Position numbers and translations under genes: made by a program. Below the pieces are notes generated by a model. It saw nothing but the letters and a program-made list of their open reading frames with translations, did no database searches and was not told the origin of the DNA. Positions 35,237 through 44,053 of a stretch of DNA of 64,000 nucleotides are shown here, piece after piece; within the stretch, counting starts at the first letter, position 1, and every line of letters begins with the position of its first letter. The stretch comes from Streptococcus sp. HMSC067H01 (GTDB taxonomy: Bacteria; Bacillota; Bacilli; Lactobacillales; Streptococcaceae): assembly GCF_001814775.1 (NCBI RefSeq), contig NZ_KV817804.1, positions 1-64,000 on the forward strand, read 5' to 3'.

Positions 35237-35953
35237 TTACTCAGATTTTTGTTTATTCATTAGTAAAATGCATGTTATTACTGCTATACAAGATACCAGA
35301 ATCAAATACCATAGATTTTCAAGTCGAAGCCCTTTATCTAACATCAAACGGTATCCCCAATAAGCCGGAAAAACATGGCCTATTACTTGAAGAAAATCAG
35401 GTAGCAAACTAATTGGAAACATAATCCCCGAAAGCATAATTGAAGGCAAAAATACAAGTTGAGCTAACATGGTCAGCTTTGCCTGGTTTTTTAAAGTAAG
35501 TCCCAGTATACATCCAATACTCAATGATACAATAATATAGATGGTGAGTGAAAGTAAAAAAATCGGAAGTTGAGTCGGTAGACTTGCTTTAAATAAAATA
35601 GGGGCAAGTAGCAGGATCACAATGCTGGTCATCATCAAATGGACAAAAGCCGAGAGAACCATAGTTAGCAATCCTAAATAAATAGGCACTCCATTTGCAT
35701 TATAGATTTTTTTAATGTCGCTTCCATAAATTTCAACCAATGAAGGTGGCAAGCCAAGAAAGGCCCCCATTGAAACACTCATGACTATCATAGACTGTAT
35801 GAGTGTGCTTCCCATCCCAGGCATAACGGAAGTAAAAATACCACCCATGATAAGAAAGAAAAGAAGCGGTACAATATAGAAAGTAACCAAGAGAGATTTG
35901 CTTCGTATATCTAATTTCCACTGTAATACTAGACTATATAGAAAACAGTTCAT
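35237..35953 (-). CDS. ABC-2 type transporter permease
   Basis: This 238-aa membrane protein has about six hydrophobic helices (LLVTFYIVPLLFFLIMGGIF, IVMSVSMGAFLGLPPSLVEI and others), typical of ABC-2 export permeases. It overlaps the upstream ATPase gene by 4 bases, with an AAGGAGGG site, so the two subunits are translationally coupled. The exported substrate is unknown. Confidence 0.85.
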   Translation of the reverse strand: MNCFLYSLVLQWKLDIRSKSLLVTFYIVPLLFFLIMGGIFTSVMPGMGSTLIQSMIVMSVSMGAFLGLPPSLVEIYGSDIKKIYNANGVPIYLGLLTMVLSAFVHLMMTSIVILLLAPILFKASLPTQLPIFLLSLTIYIIVSLSIGCILGLTLKNQAKLTMLAQLVFLPSIMLSGIMFPISLLPDFLQVIGHVFPAYWGYRLMLDKGLRLENLWYLILVSCIAVITCILLMNKQKSE

Positions 35954-36765
35954 TCTGATTCCCTCCTTGCCATTTTGATGAAATGCTGCTCCAGTGTGCC
36001 ACGATCAACCTTAATATCCAATACCTGGATTTTTTTCTGCTTGAATTCAGTCAATAATGAAATTAAGGTATCCTCAATATTGGTCGTTTCAAAAGACTTC
36101 TCTGCTTCTTGAGTCTTCAAATGGATATAATATCTTCTTCCAACCTTGTCTGTCAGTTCTGAAGGAGTGCCACAAAAGACAATTTTTCCACTGTTCAAAA
36201 TAGCAATGCGGTCACATAAGGTCTCAACTTCAGCCATATCATGACTTGCCAAAATGATTGTTTTCCCTTGTGATTTGAGATTCCGTATTTGTTCGTGGAG
36301 GGCTAGTCTTGCTTCAACATCAAGTCCCGCTGTCGGTTCATCGAGAAAAATAATATCGGGATTGCCGATAAGTGCAAGAGCGAGATGTAGTCTTCTTTTT
36401 TGTCCTGTGGATAATTGCAGGTATTGTAACTTCTCAATTTCTTTTATTTTCAGAGCTTTAAGCATATTATCATCAATTTTTGTTTGATTCCATTTTGCAA
36501 AGAGCTTTATCGCTTCCATAGGTTTAATATGAGCGGGTAAAGAAGATGACTGAAATTGAATTCCCATTTTGCCGTTTACAACAATAGAGCCTCCATCATA
36601 TTTTCTCAGACCTTCAATACATTCAAGCGTTGTTGTTTTCCCAGCACCATTCACACCAAGTAAAGCGAAAATTTCTCCCTTTACGATTTGAAAATTAAGA
36701 CCTTTTAGGACCCCATGACAGCCGTAATTCTTATTTAGATCACGAACCTCTATTGCGTATTTCAT
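35950..36765 (-). CDS. ABC transporter ATP-binding protein
   Basis: The 271-aa protein has Walker A (LLGVNGAGKTTT), Q-loop (GIQFQSSSLP), an unusual signature LSTGQKRRLHLA, Walker B (PDIIFLDEPTAGLD) and the H-loop (ILASHDMAE). The C-terminal ~60 residues are an accessory domain. It powers the downstream permease. It is preceded by GAGGAGG and lies just after the MerR gene. Confidence 0.92.
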   Translation of the reverse strand: MKYAIEVRDLNKNYGCHGVLKGLNFQIVKGEIFALLGVNGAGKTTTLECIEGLRKYDGGSIVVNGKMGIQFQSSSLPAHIKPMEAIKLFAKWNQTKIDDNMLKALKIKEIEKLQYLQLSTGQKRRLHLALALIGNPDIIFLDEPTAGLDVEARLALHEQIRNLKSQGKTIILASHDMAEVETLCDRIAILNSGKIVFCGTPSELTDKVGRRYYIHLKTQEAEKSFETTNIEDTLISLLTEFKQKKIQVLDIKVDRGTLEQHFIKMARRESE

Positions 36766-36767
36766 GG

Positions 36768-37565
36768 CTACACCTCCTCAAAGGGATTGGTTCCAAGTCT
36801 TGAAAAATAAACTTTCAAAGCGGGCTCTAAATATGAGTTAACGATTTTTTGCTTTTCCTCCCAAGCGTTAATAGCGATATCAATATTACCGACTTCCATC
36901 AACTTCGGAAGCATAGTCATATCTCCATTTGTAAACTCCATGATCAAGCCCCAGTATTCTTGAACGACTTGTTGGCATTGTTCGCTTTCAGCCGGTACCT
37001 TTTCTTTTTGGAGACGCACAATCTCATCACTTAGGCGATTAAATCTGTCCATAAAGTTTAGTCCGCTTTTCTTGTCAAATCGACTGCGTATGTGATCCAG
37101 CGTATCATCATCAAAACGTTTAATCAGAGAGTAAGATTCATTCTTCATTTGTAAATTGACAATAATATCTGCATACTTTTTAAAGTCAACCGTCTGTATT
37201 TGTAAAACTTCAACTTTTAACTGCTCTATTTCTGACAATGATGCCTGAAGCTGTTCTATTTTTTGGCGAATATCATCTGCTTGCTCTGTAAGAGCATTTG
37301 CAACTTCAGCTGGAGTTTTCAAAGAGTTCAAACGCCCCTTTATGTCCTTCAGAGAAAAACCAAGTGATTTCAATGATATAATCTGATGAAGCATAACTAG
37401 ATCTTTATCGGTATAAAGCCTACGTCCTCCCTCACTTTCTGCAGACGGGGAAAGCAATTCTTCTTTATCGTAGTATTGTAGAGTTCGGACTGTAACTCCC
37501 ATTTTCTTGGCAACTTCCCCAACTGTCATAAACCCTTCTGGGATTACTCTGAATTTTGCCATCAT
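36768..37565 (-). CDS. MerR-family transcriptional regulator
   Basis: The 265-aa protein has a MerR winged-helix domain at its N-terminus (TVGEVAKKMGVTVRTLQYYD, KEELLSPS, GGRRLYTDKDL), a coiled coil (ALTEQADDIRQKIEQLQASL region) and a TipAS-like C-terminal ligand domain. It heads the regulator-ATPase-permease operon and probably senses a compound that the transporter exports. ATG 37565 or 37562 both sit well behind AGGAGG; the first is listed. Confidence 0.88.
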   Translation of the reverse strand: MMAKFRVIPEGFMTVGEVAKKMGVTVRTLQYYDKEELLSPSAESEGGRRLYTDKDLVMLHQIISLKSLGFSLKDIKGRLNSLKTPAEVANALTEQADDIRQKIEQLQASLSEIEQLKVEVLQIQTVDFKKYADIIVNLQMKNESYSLIKRFDDDTLDHIRSRFDKKSGLNFMDRFNRLSDEIVRLQKEKVPAESEQCQQVVQEYWGLIMEFTNGDMTMLPKLMEVGNIDIAINAWEEKQKIVNSYLEPALKVYFSRLGTNPFEEV

Positions 37566-37583
37566 TCTCACCTCCTAATATAT

Positions 37584-37614
37584 ATTATACATCATGACGT
37601 AAGGTCATGAGCAA
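37584..37614 (-). promoter_or_regulatory. MerR-type promoter with 19-bp spacer and dyad operator
   Basis: On the minus strand: TTGCTC (37609-37614), exactly 19 bases, TATAAT (37584-37589). The spacer holds the dyad CATGACC-TTA-CGTCATG. A spacer stretched to 19 bp with an embedded dyad is the hallmark of MerR regulation, so the operon should be autoregulated. Confidence 0.85.
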
Positions 37615-37766
37615 GCGCTTTATAAAAATTATTGATTAAAGATTTATTCTAGTGATCTCGTTTACTTAATATAAATGAAAATGCTTGTGAAAACAGCTAT
37701 TTAAAGGTGACAAAAAGGAGTTGAAATAGAAGTCCCAAAACAATTACTTGCATTTAGTATATCTTT

Positions 37767-37795
37767 TTGCTTTGTTCAATGATTGGTGCTATAAT
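37767..37795 (+). promoter_or_regulatory. Promoter of the membrane-protein gene at 37829
   Basis: TTGCTT (37767-37772), 17 bases ending TGC, then TATAAT (37790-37795), giving an extended -10 promoter. Confidence 0.75.
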
Positions 37796-37828
37796 GTAGT
37801 TAAGAAGTAAAGAAAATATAGGAGATAT

Positions 37829-38329
37829 ATGATGAAATCAACTTATATTATTGTATTTTTTCTTGTCTTTTGGCTCTTGCTTTTTGTTGGATTTATGATT
37901 GTATATAGCAATAGAAAGAAAAAAGCTGTTAGCTTTGTTAGTGATAATAGTGATAAAGCTATTGTTCATTTATACTGTTCAAAAACTAAAATTAATGGAC
38001 GGAATCTTGCTGACTTTAATCCAATAACTGGAGAAAACCTAGAAAGGGTAGTTGCTTTAGTTCCAGGGAGATATACAATCGAGGGCGTTTATAAAACGAC
38101 TGAGACTCGACTGAATCAAACAATCAATATCAAATCAGAAAATATCAGTATGGATCTTGACTTGGAGGCTGGGAACACCTATTCAATAGCTATGTACCTA
38201 TACTCTCCTGAAGAAAGACAAGAGTATGAGAATGGCAAAACTGATGAAGTTGTTTTGAGTGTTCCGTTAACCATTGTCGTGGGTAGTGATTTCATCAAAG
38301 CATACATTATTTGCTACAAAGAAAAATGA
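37829..38329 (+). CDS. Membrane-anchored hypothetical protein
   Basis: The 166-aa protein has one N-terminal membrane helix (YIIVFFLVFWLLLFVGFMIV) followed by a KKK stop and a beta-rich domain of about 130 residues (GRYTIEGVYKTT..., SISMDLDLEAGNTYSIAMYL-like text). The domain should face outside. No family is recognised. It starts the long run of small unassigned genes. Confidence 0.7.
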   Translation: MMKSTYIIVFFLVFWLLLFVGFMIVYSNRKKKAVSFVSDNSDKAIVHLYCSKTKINGRNLADFNPITGENLERVVALVPGRYTIEGVYKTTETRLNQTINIKSENISMDLDLEAGNTYSIAMYLYSPEERQEYENGKTDEVVLSVPLTIVVGSDFIKAYIICYKEK

Positions 38330-38336
38330 TTATCTA

Positions 38337-38372
38337 AGAGGCTGGGCTTAAGTTTGTTACTGGCCTCTTTTC
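38337..38372 (+). terminator. Intrinsic terminator
   Basis: AGAGGC (38337-38342) and GCCTCT (38363-38368) pair across a 20-base loop that may pair further, followed by TTTTCT. Confidence 0.6.
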
Positions 38373-38455
38373 TAAAATTAAGTCAAGCTATGAGCAGCAT
38401 CATTTTGTCAAGTAGGCTTGCTAATTAATCCGAATTTATGTGGGAGATAAATATT

Positions 38456-38710
38456 ATGAAAAAGAGTACCTATAATCTATTAACTAAGATTCCTATATAC
38501 GGAGTTTTATTAAAACAATCGAGTAAAGGTGAGATGAGGCTATGCAGTCCATTCCTTCAAGATTTGGCGGAAGAAGGGATTAGACCAATTGAAATTTATG
38601 AACTTCTAGAAGAGAAATATCCAGGTGAAGTGGTAACAAGAGATCGTTTTTATGAAGGTTATAATAAAATACTTGAATTAAAGTTTAAGCAGGAGATTAA
38701 CAAAATTTAA
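38456..38710 (+). CDS. Small hypothetical protein
   Basis: The 84-aa protein (KKSTYNLLTKIPIYGVLLKQ..., then LLEEKYPGEVVTRDRFYEGYNKILEL) is mainly helical. The ATG at 38456 follows GGGAGATAAATATT. No family is recognised; its size and setting fit an immunity-type or regulatory protein. Confidence 0.6.
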   Translation: MKKSTYNLLTKIPIYGVLLKQSSKGEMRLCSPFLQDLAEEGIRPIEIYELLEEKYPGEVVTRDRFYEGYNKILELKFKQEINKI

Positions 38711-38811
38711 TGTCTTACTTTTATTTTTCAACAGAAGTACCACAGGCTGAGATAGTAATAACGTAAAAATGATCAGAATTAATAGAAACAGTTAAGATTA
38801 GAGGATGATAG

Positions 38812-39378
38812 ATGGTTATATTGGAATTGTACCAAAATGATTTTTCTAAAGATTTAGTCGTGTTTGATTCTTTAGAGGAGGGGAAAGCCTTTGTAGCTCA
38901 AATCCCTGGATATACTTTAGAAACAGAAGATGAGTTTGAAGTGGAGTATTTTAACCCTAAACACTTGCCCGATTATATGGAAATTGTGTTCAATGGAAAT
39001 ATTGTCCCTTTATCTAGGTTTTCGTTTAATTCTGAGGAAAATGTGGAAATTATTTGGAAAGAGATTTCGAATCTGTCACTTAAAAACGATAAAGTGATTG
39101 AAGGAGCTACAAAAGTCGATGCCTATGTCGTTAATAACGATGAAGTCAAAGCTTATGTCGAAGCAAGAGAAAGCAAGTATCATCAGGCAAAAGACTTTTT
39201 AGAAGGCAGTGGATATGAAGTCGACAGAAGCTATTTCGGAAGTGAAGATGGCGAAGCGATTGTCTATAGAAAAAAAGGCAACGAAGAATGGCACTTCTTA
39301 TGTCACCTAGACCCAATGTTTGTAGAGATTGAAGATGTAGAAGGATATGTGAAAGAAGCGATGGAAGATATTCAATAG
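38812..39378 (+). CDS. Conserved streptococcal hypothetical protein
   Basis: This 188-aa acidic protein begins ILELYQNDFSKDLVVFDSLE and has a C-terminal KGNEEWHFLCHLDPMFVEIEDV segment. A truncated copy of its N-terminus is at 28678. A GAGGATG site lies before the ATG. Its duplication in a mosaic region resembles the behaviour of immunity genes, but the function is unknown. Confidence 0.65.
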   Translation: MVILELYQNDFSKDLVVFDSLEEGKAFVAQIPGYTLETEDEFEVEYFNPKHLPDYMEIVFNGNIVPLSRFSFNSEENVEIIWKEISNLSLKNDKVIEGATKVDAYVVNNDEVKAYVEARESKYHQAKDFLEGSGYEVDRSYFGSEDGEAIVYRKKGNEEWHFLCHLDPMFVEIEDVEGYVKEAMEDIQ

Positions 39379-39483
39379 TCAACCAAAGTTCTTTGTGAGT
39401 GTATGCTACTGCTTGAGTAGACGGATTGAGCAGTAAAGAGAAACATCTAGCACTATCTAGCTTCTTAAGGAGAAATATCTATC

Positions 39484-39726
39484 ATGAAAATGGAAATCGG
39501 GAAAACCTATCTTGTAAAAAAAGATATTTTTGGTTTAAAAAAAGATGAACTTTGGACCTTAATTGACAAGGGTTATCAGGCTTATTTTGGTGAACATAAT
39601 TTCGTCTTTGTCAATGATGATAAAGTGAAGGTATTCGCAGTTTTGCAAGATGGTTCAGAAGTAGATATGCAGATCTACCATCATCTGGATGATTATTTTG
39701 AAGAAGTTGCTCACGAAAAATTTTAA
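39484..39726 (+). CDS. DUF3601-like small protein
   Basis: The 80-aa product (GKTYLVKKDIFGLKKDELWT, then LIDKGYQAYFGEHNFVFVND) resembles the DUF3601 family as I remember it: short cytosolic proteins with a beta-barrel-like pattern. AAGGAGAAAT precedes the ATG. Function is unknown. Confidence 0.55.
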   Translation: MKMEIGKTYLVKKDIFGLKKDELWTLIDKGYQAYFGEHNFVFVNDDKVKVFAVLQDGSEVDMQIYHHLDDYFEEVAHEKF

Positions 39727-39825
39727 AAAATGTGAGATGAAAATTGAAAATGCTCGCTTTTAAAGAGTTTACTGAAATATTTTTGTGGGAAATCATAATT
39801 TTTAATATATTTAGTGAGAAAGATA

Positions 39826-40251
39826 ATGGATAAAGAATTTTATATGACACCAAATTCTGAAGAAAGCAATCTTGTCCTGAAACAGGCTTTGAAAGAACTA
39901 ATCGAAGATATGTACGAAAAGAATATAATATCAGGTTTGTTAGAGGATGATATAGATAGTCAATCCTTTGAGGATCTTGTTCTTTCTTTAAGGGATAAAC
40001 TTAAAGAATGCTATCCTAAAACTAAGCTCAAACGAATGATGAAGAGCATCCATTATGCGAATAGTTTTGAAGATAAATCTTTAAAAGAAAGTGCTTTTCT
40101 CTTGGATGAGATTGAACAGTATCTTAGTAACAATCGCTTTCTTGATCATGATCAAGCGGTCAAGTATTTTAATAACAGAATTACTGCTGATGGCTTTGAA
40201 ATCAATCCCCAATCTTTAGTTTTAATCATGATTGAAAGTTTGCATAGTTGA
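39826..40251 (+). CDS. Hypothetical protein
   Basis: The 141-aa helical, charged protein starts MDKEFYMTPNSEESNLVLKQ. The start at 39826 follows GAGAAAGAT; the upstream frame adds only four residues. No family is recognised. Confidence 0.55.
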   Translation: MDKEFYMTPNSEESNLVLKQALKELIEDMYEKNIISGLLEDDIDSQSFEDLVLSLRDKLKECYPKTKLKRMMKSIHYANSFEDKSLKESAFLLDEIEQYLSNNRFLDHDQAVKYFNNRITADGFEINPQSLVLIMIESLHS

Positions 40252-40313
40252 GAGAAGCTGTATAGGATATTGAGAAAATATGCGTAATGATAATAAAAGA
40301 GAAAGGTATAGCT

Positions 40314-40721
40314 ATGTCTTATGATTTAGTAGTATTTGAGAAATCAATCGCACCAGCTAGTAAAGCTGAATTTTTAGAATGGTATGAGGAGCAAGTGGAG
40401 TGGAAGGAAGACCACGATTATGATTCAATTGAAGTTAGTTCAAGCAAACTAAAAAGTTGGTTTCTGGACATGATAAAACTATTTCCTCCTATGAATGGTG
40501 ACTTTGATATGGATGATGCTTTAGAGAATGACCAAGAGCTGGAAAGTCGTTTTACTGACTATAGTATTGGTAAGAATCTTATCTATGCAGGATTTGCATG
40601 GTCACAAGCAGAAACAGCCTATAATACAATGCTCATGTTAGCCTTAAAACATGATGTGGGATTTTTTGATGTCAGTGGTACTGGGGCAATTATCCTATCT
40701 GAAACTATCAAGTTAGATTAA
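40314..40721 (+). CDS. Conserved hypothetical protein
   Basis: The 135-aa acidic protein begins MSYDLVVFEKSIAPASKAEF and contains LKSWFLDMIKLFPPMNGDFD and GFFDVSGTGAIILSE. Proteins of this kind occur next to polymorphic-toxin and immunity genes in many bacteria, but I cannot give a named function. ATG 40314 follows GAGAAAGGTATAGCT. Confidence 0.6.
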   Translation: MSYDLVVFEKSIAPASKAEFLEWYEEQVEWKEDHDYDSIEVSSSKLKSWFLDMIKLFPPMNGDFDMDDALENDQELESRFTDYSIGKNLIYAGFAWSQAETAYNTMLMLALKHDVGFFDVSGTGAIILSETIKLD

Positions 40722-40859
40722 AAGATGAGCCAGGTTAGTTCTTAGGAGATTTTATGATTTCCATAGCTTCCTAGCATATGTATTTATTAACCCTTTTACA
40801 TGGAATTAATTTTGGGATAGACGTCCTTACAGTGGCTATTCCGATTATCAAAAAGATCT

Positions 40860-40902
40860 AGACTGAAACTAGGGTGAAAGCCATCTTGTTCAGTCTTTTT
40901 TT
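40860..40902 (+). terminator. Intrinsic terminator
   Basis: AGACTGAA (40860-40867) and TTCAGTCT (40889-40896) form an 8-bp stem followed by seven T. A TATAAT at 40915-40920 just after may start the next unit, although no good -35 is present. Confidence 0.75.
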
Positions 40903-41012
40903 CTGTTAATGTAGTATAATAAAGGGTGTAGGAATTCTATTTTTTAATAGGATTTTTCCAAGTTAAGATTAGTTATTTTATGGAGTCAAAAGCTAGATCA
41001 GAGGTGAGAAAG

Positions 41013-41282
41013 TTGACTGAATTTGAGAGCTTATTTCTTCAAATAATCGAATATTCGAATCAGGTTACAGCTGAAAATTATCAAGAATATGCGGAGTTAG
41101 GGTATGATCTTTTAAGGAAAATCCATCATCTAGGTATGAAGGAGACACAAGTTTATGAGAGATTTTTTACATACTATGACAGCTTACAAGATGGAATGAT
41201 AAAAGAGTTGTTTGCAGAAATGCTAGACTATATTTCTGGCTGGTGTCATTCAGAAAAATATCTTTGGAATCATCAGGAATAA
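41013..41282 (+). CDS. Small hypothetical protein (TTG start)
   Basis: This 89-aa helical protein starts MTEFESLFLQIIEYSNQVTA when TTG 41013 is used. That start has GAGGTGAG six bases before it, whereas the earlier ATG at 40980 has no ribosome site. No domain is recognised. Confidence 0.55.
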   Translation: MTEFESLFLQIIEYSNQVTAENYQEYAELGYDLLRKIHHLGMKETQVYERFFTYYDSLQDGMIKELFAEMLDYISGWCHSEKYLWNHQE

Positions 41283-41352
41283 GGGAGACCAGATTAGCAA
41301 ATTGCAGCATTGGTAGTTGAAAGTGATTTTGCATAAGATATAGGAGTTAGCT

Positions 41353-41763
41353 ATGTTTAATGACAGTTATATTTGGGGGCGTCTTTTCATCCCCCTTATC
41401 ATGATTTTCGTCTTAGGATTGATGGTATTCTTTCATAGACGTCAGGTTTTTAAATATTTATATATCGTGAATATTTTTTTGTATCTAGTTGCGATTATTA
41501 CTTATTTTATTTTAGAAAATCATCCAGTCGGCCAACCATTTCCCTACCCTTGGATGACAGCTATTCCGTTTGTTTGGGCCATATCTATCTTTCTTGCTTT
41601 TGGATTATCGTTCGCGTCTCTTAGTGCTTTTGTCATCGAACAGGCACAAAGGCATATCTGGGCAAGGATTATCATTGGTTTAGTTGTTCTAGCAATTATG
41701 ATAGCTATCGTAATAGGTATATACTACTTTATAGAGATTATTAGAGTTATAGGTTACTTTTAA
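41353..41763 (+). CDS. Small four-helix membrane protein
   Basis: The 136-aa product has four hydrophobic segments (LFIPLIMIFVLGLMVFF; YLYIVNIFLYLVAIITYFIL; IPFVWAISIFLAFGLSFASL; IIIGLVVLAIMIAIVIGIYY). No catalytic motif is visible. It lies in the array of small unassigned genes. Confidence 0.65.
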   Translation: MFNDSYIWGRLFIPLIMIFVLGLMVFFHRRQVFKYLYIVNIFLYLVAIITYFILENHPVGQPFPYPWMTAIPFVWAISIFLAFGLSFASLSAFVIEQAQRHIWARIIIGLVVLAIMIAIVIGIYYFIEIIRVIGYF

Positions 41764-41808
41764 TTTTTAGTCAGTTTCTAATGGTAAACATGTAGAAAGA
41801 GGAGCAAT

Positions 41809-42195
41809 ATGAAGCAATCACTTGAATTTTTAAGAGAAAGAATCACCGATAAGATGCCCTTAGAGGATATAGTAGCAATTTTTGAAGACTTGTGTCGTGA
41901 GCCTATTGAGGATGAGATGATTTTATTTGAAACAGGGACATTTACAGCTATATCTGATAAGCCCTTGTTTCAACTATCCTTAGTAAGGCAAGCCCCAAAT
42001 GAAGATGAAGAGTTTTATCAAGTTCACCTTGATATTTTCTATGAAGCATGTCAAGAGAATGAAATATTTCATGAATCGACCTGGGATGAAGATTTAGAGG
42101 AAAATATTTTTGACTACATTAGAAATTCAGAAGTATTTGCCTATGCTAAAGAGCAGGAATACCAAGCGGTCAAGATTTATCTGGAAGAAACTTAA
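41809..42195 (+). CDS. Hypothetical acidic protein
   Basis: The 128-aa protein is acidic (EDIVAIFEDLCREPIEDEMILFE; NEIFHESTWDEDLEENIFDY). AGAGGAGC precedes the ATG. No family is recognised. The size and acidity are immunity-like. Confidence 0.55.
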   Translation: MKQSLEFLRERITDKMPLEDIVAIFEDLCREPIEDEMILFETGTFTAISDKPLFQLSLVRQAPNEDEEFYQVHLDIFYEACQENEIFHESTWDEDLEENIFDYIRNSEVFAYAKEQEYQAVKIYLEET

Positions 42196-42209
42196 GAAAA
42201 GGTAATAAT

Positions 42210-43181
42210 ATGTTTGATTTTTTTAAGAAAAAAACACACAAAAAACTTGAAATCAATCTTCAAAACAATTCAATGATTATTAACGGAACCAGCTTATCTT
42301 TTCCTTTGTCCTTGAAAGATATTGAAGCTGTATTGGGGAAGCCTGATCAGGTTGTCAAAAGAGATAATAAGTTTATCAAATACATTTATGATAAAGCTGG
42401 AATTGTATTTGGACATTCTTTCTCAATTAATAATCATTTAAAAAAATGTAAGACCTACATTGATGAGGAACATTTGATTTCTACTGTTTTCCTCTACTAT
42501 GGCGATGTTGTAAAATCTATGACTGGAGAGAAAGAATTGCCAAAGCAACCATGTCAAGCTGTGGTATTATCAGATGGAAAATCTCCTTATTTCTTTTCTG
42601 ATAGGCATAGAGTAGGGGATTTTAACCTGATTTTATGGACCCCTTACGGAACTAATTTTAATGGAATTGCAGGGACCATCACAGACACACTTTCGATTTC
42701 TTATTTTCCAGAGATAAAACGTGAACGTGAAGGCTACAAGTTAAAAGAAACTGACGAAGAACTGTTGTACTTTGAAAATATAGCTTTTAAACTAGCCATT
42801 ATCCAGGTTTTAATGTATGACTTAGAGGTTTTGAAACCTGTTTTTAATATTTTTGACTTTGCAGAGGAATCCAGTGAGTTGAATATCGACACAGAAAGTA
42901 TGGAGATAATTCAGCCAGCGCTTGAATATATGATGAATCTTCCTATACCTAAGAAATATGCCGAACAGGTCCAAGAAATCTATATGGATGGAGGAAATGA
43001 AATTTATCTGAATTTGATTCCTCAGTGGGATGGAGAAGATGATAGTTTCGATCTAAATGAAGTTAGTCTTAAAGAACTGCGACAGTTTCCAAATCTGAAG
43101 CAAGCGACTATCATAAGCGGTAATTTTGAACATGTCAAAAAAACCTTCGACAAGCAAGGGGTTCAAGTGAAGGTATTATAA
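42210..43181 (+). CDS. Hypothetical protein, two-domain
   Basis: This 323-aa protein has an N-terminal beta-rich domain (INGTSLSFPLSLKDIEAVLG; GIVFGHSFSINNHLKKC) and a C-terminal domain ending FPNLKQATIISGNFEHVKKT. It may belong to one of the uncharacterised DUF6892/DUF7738-like families, but I cannot confirm this. It lies 15 bases after the preceding gene. Confidence 0.5.
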   Translation: MFDFFKKKTHKKLEINLQNNSMIINGTSLSFPLSLKDIEAVLGKPDQVVKRDNKFIKYIYDKAGIVFGHSFSINNHLKKCKTYIDEEHLISTVFLYYGDVVKSMTGEKELPKQPCQAVVLSDGKSPYFFSDRHRVGDFNLILWTPYGTNFNGIAGTITDTLSISYFPEIKREREGYKLKETDEELLYFENIAFKLAIIQVLMYDLEVLKPVFNIFDFAEESSELNIDTESMEIIQPALEYMMNLPIPKKYAEQVQEIYMDGGNEIYLNLIPQWDGEDDSFDLNEVSLKELRQFPNLKQATIISGNFEHVKKTFDKQGVQVKVL

Positions 43182-43270
43182 TTGAAGCATTTATCTGAAT
43201 AAATCATAAATGGATGGTATAAGTTCTTTAAGGATAAGGGCTAAAAAGGAAAGAAATCTGGTGATAGATA

Positions 43271-44053
43271 ATGAACATTCTTGATCTTAATTCTAATCAG
43301 AAAGATACGATATTGTTAATCCACCCGATGTTATCATCGGCTCAAGGGATGAAGTCCCTGATTGCAGACCAGATGGGGCAAGAGTTTAGATATATTATTC
43401 CGGATTTGTCGGCGCATGGGCAATCAGCTTCGCTCATCTACGAATCGGCTCTTAAGGAAAGCCAGATGATTTATGATTATCTAAAAGCTCATCATATAAA
43501 AGACTTGTGTTTAGCCTTTGGCGCATCCTTGGGTGGAGTTGTGTTACTGCAATTATTGAATTACAAGGACATCAAGTTTGAGAAACTTGTTTTTGAAGGG
43601 GTCAGTTTATGGACCAAAGCGCCTTTGCTTGATGTATTTACTAGGTATTTATTGTTAATAAAGCATAGAAAAGCTCTGCGAAATAGAGATCTAGCTGTTC
43701 GTAAGATGGTTGCACTTTATGGAGAAAAAGGAGAGATGATGGCGGATTCTTTCATTGCTATGGGTGAAGAAAGCATCAAACATATTTCCCATGATTGTGC
43801 CTTCGTAGCTTTGCCTAACCTTACGCCAGAGGAACAAAAAAAATGTGTTTTCTTTTATGGTTCAAAAGAATTCGACTTGATAGCTGCTAAAAAAGTTCTT
43901 CCAAAAAAGTATCCTCATGCCACATTTCATATTTGGCAAGGATATGACCACTGTTGTAAGATCACTGAAAATCCGGCAGTTTACTGTAAATTATTAGAAG
44001 AAATGATTGTAAAGAAAAATATCAGTTCCAATGAGGTAAGACATGACAAGTAA
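43271..44053 (+). CDS. Alpha/beta hydrolase
   Basis: The 260-aa protein has an oxyanion region IHPMLSSAQG, a PDLSAHGQSA loop and the nucleophile elbow GASLGG. A likely acid/base pair lies near GSKEFDLI and GYDHCC. It overlaps the methyltransferase gene by 11 bases. Substrate is unknown. Confidence 0.78.
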   Translation: MNILDLNSNQKDTILLIHPMLSSAQGMKSLIADQMGQEFRYIIPDLSAHGQSASLIYESALKESQMIYDYLKAHHIKDLCLAFGASLGGVVLLQLLNYKDIKFEKLVFEGVSLWTKAPLLDVFTRYLLLIKHRKALRNRDLAVRKMVALYGEKGEMMADSFIAMGEESIKHISHDCAFVALPNLTPEEQKKCVFFYGSKEFDLIAAKKVLPKKYPHATFHIWQGYDHCCKITENPAVYCKLLEEMIVKKNISSNEVRHDK

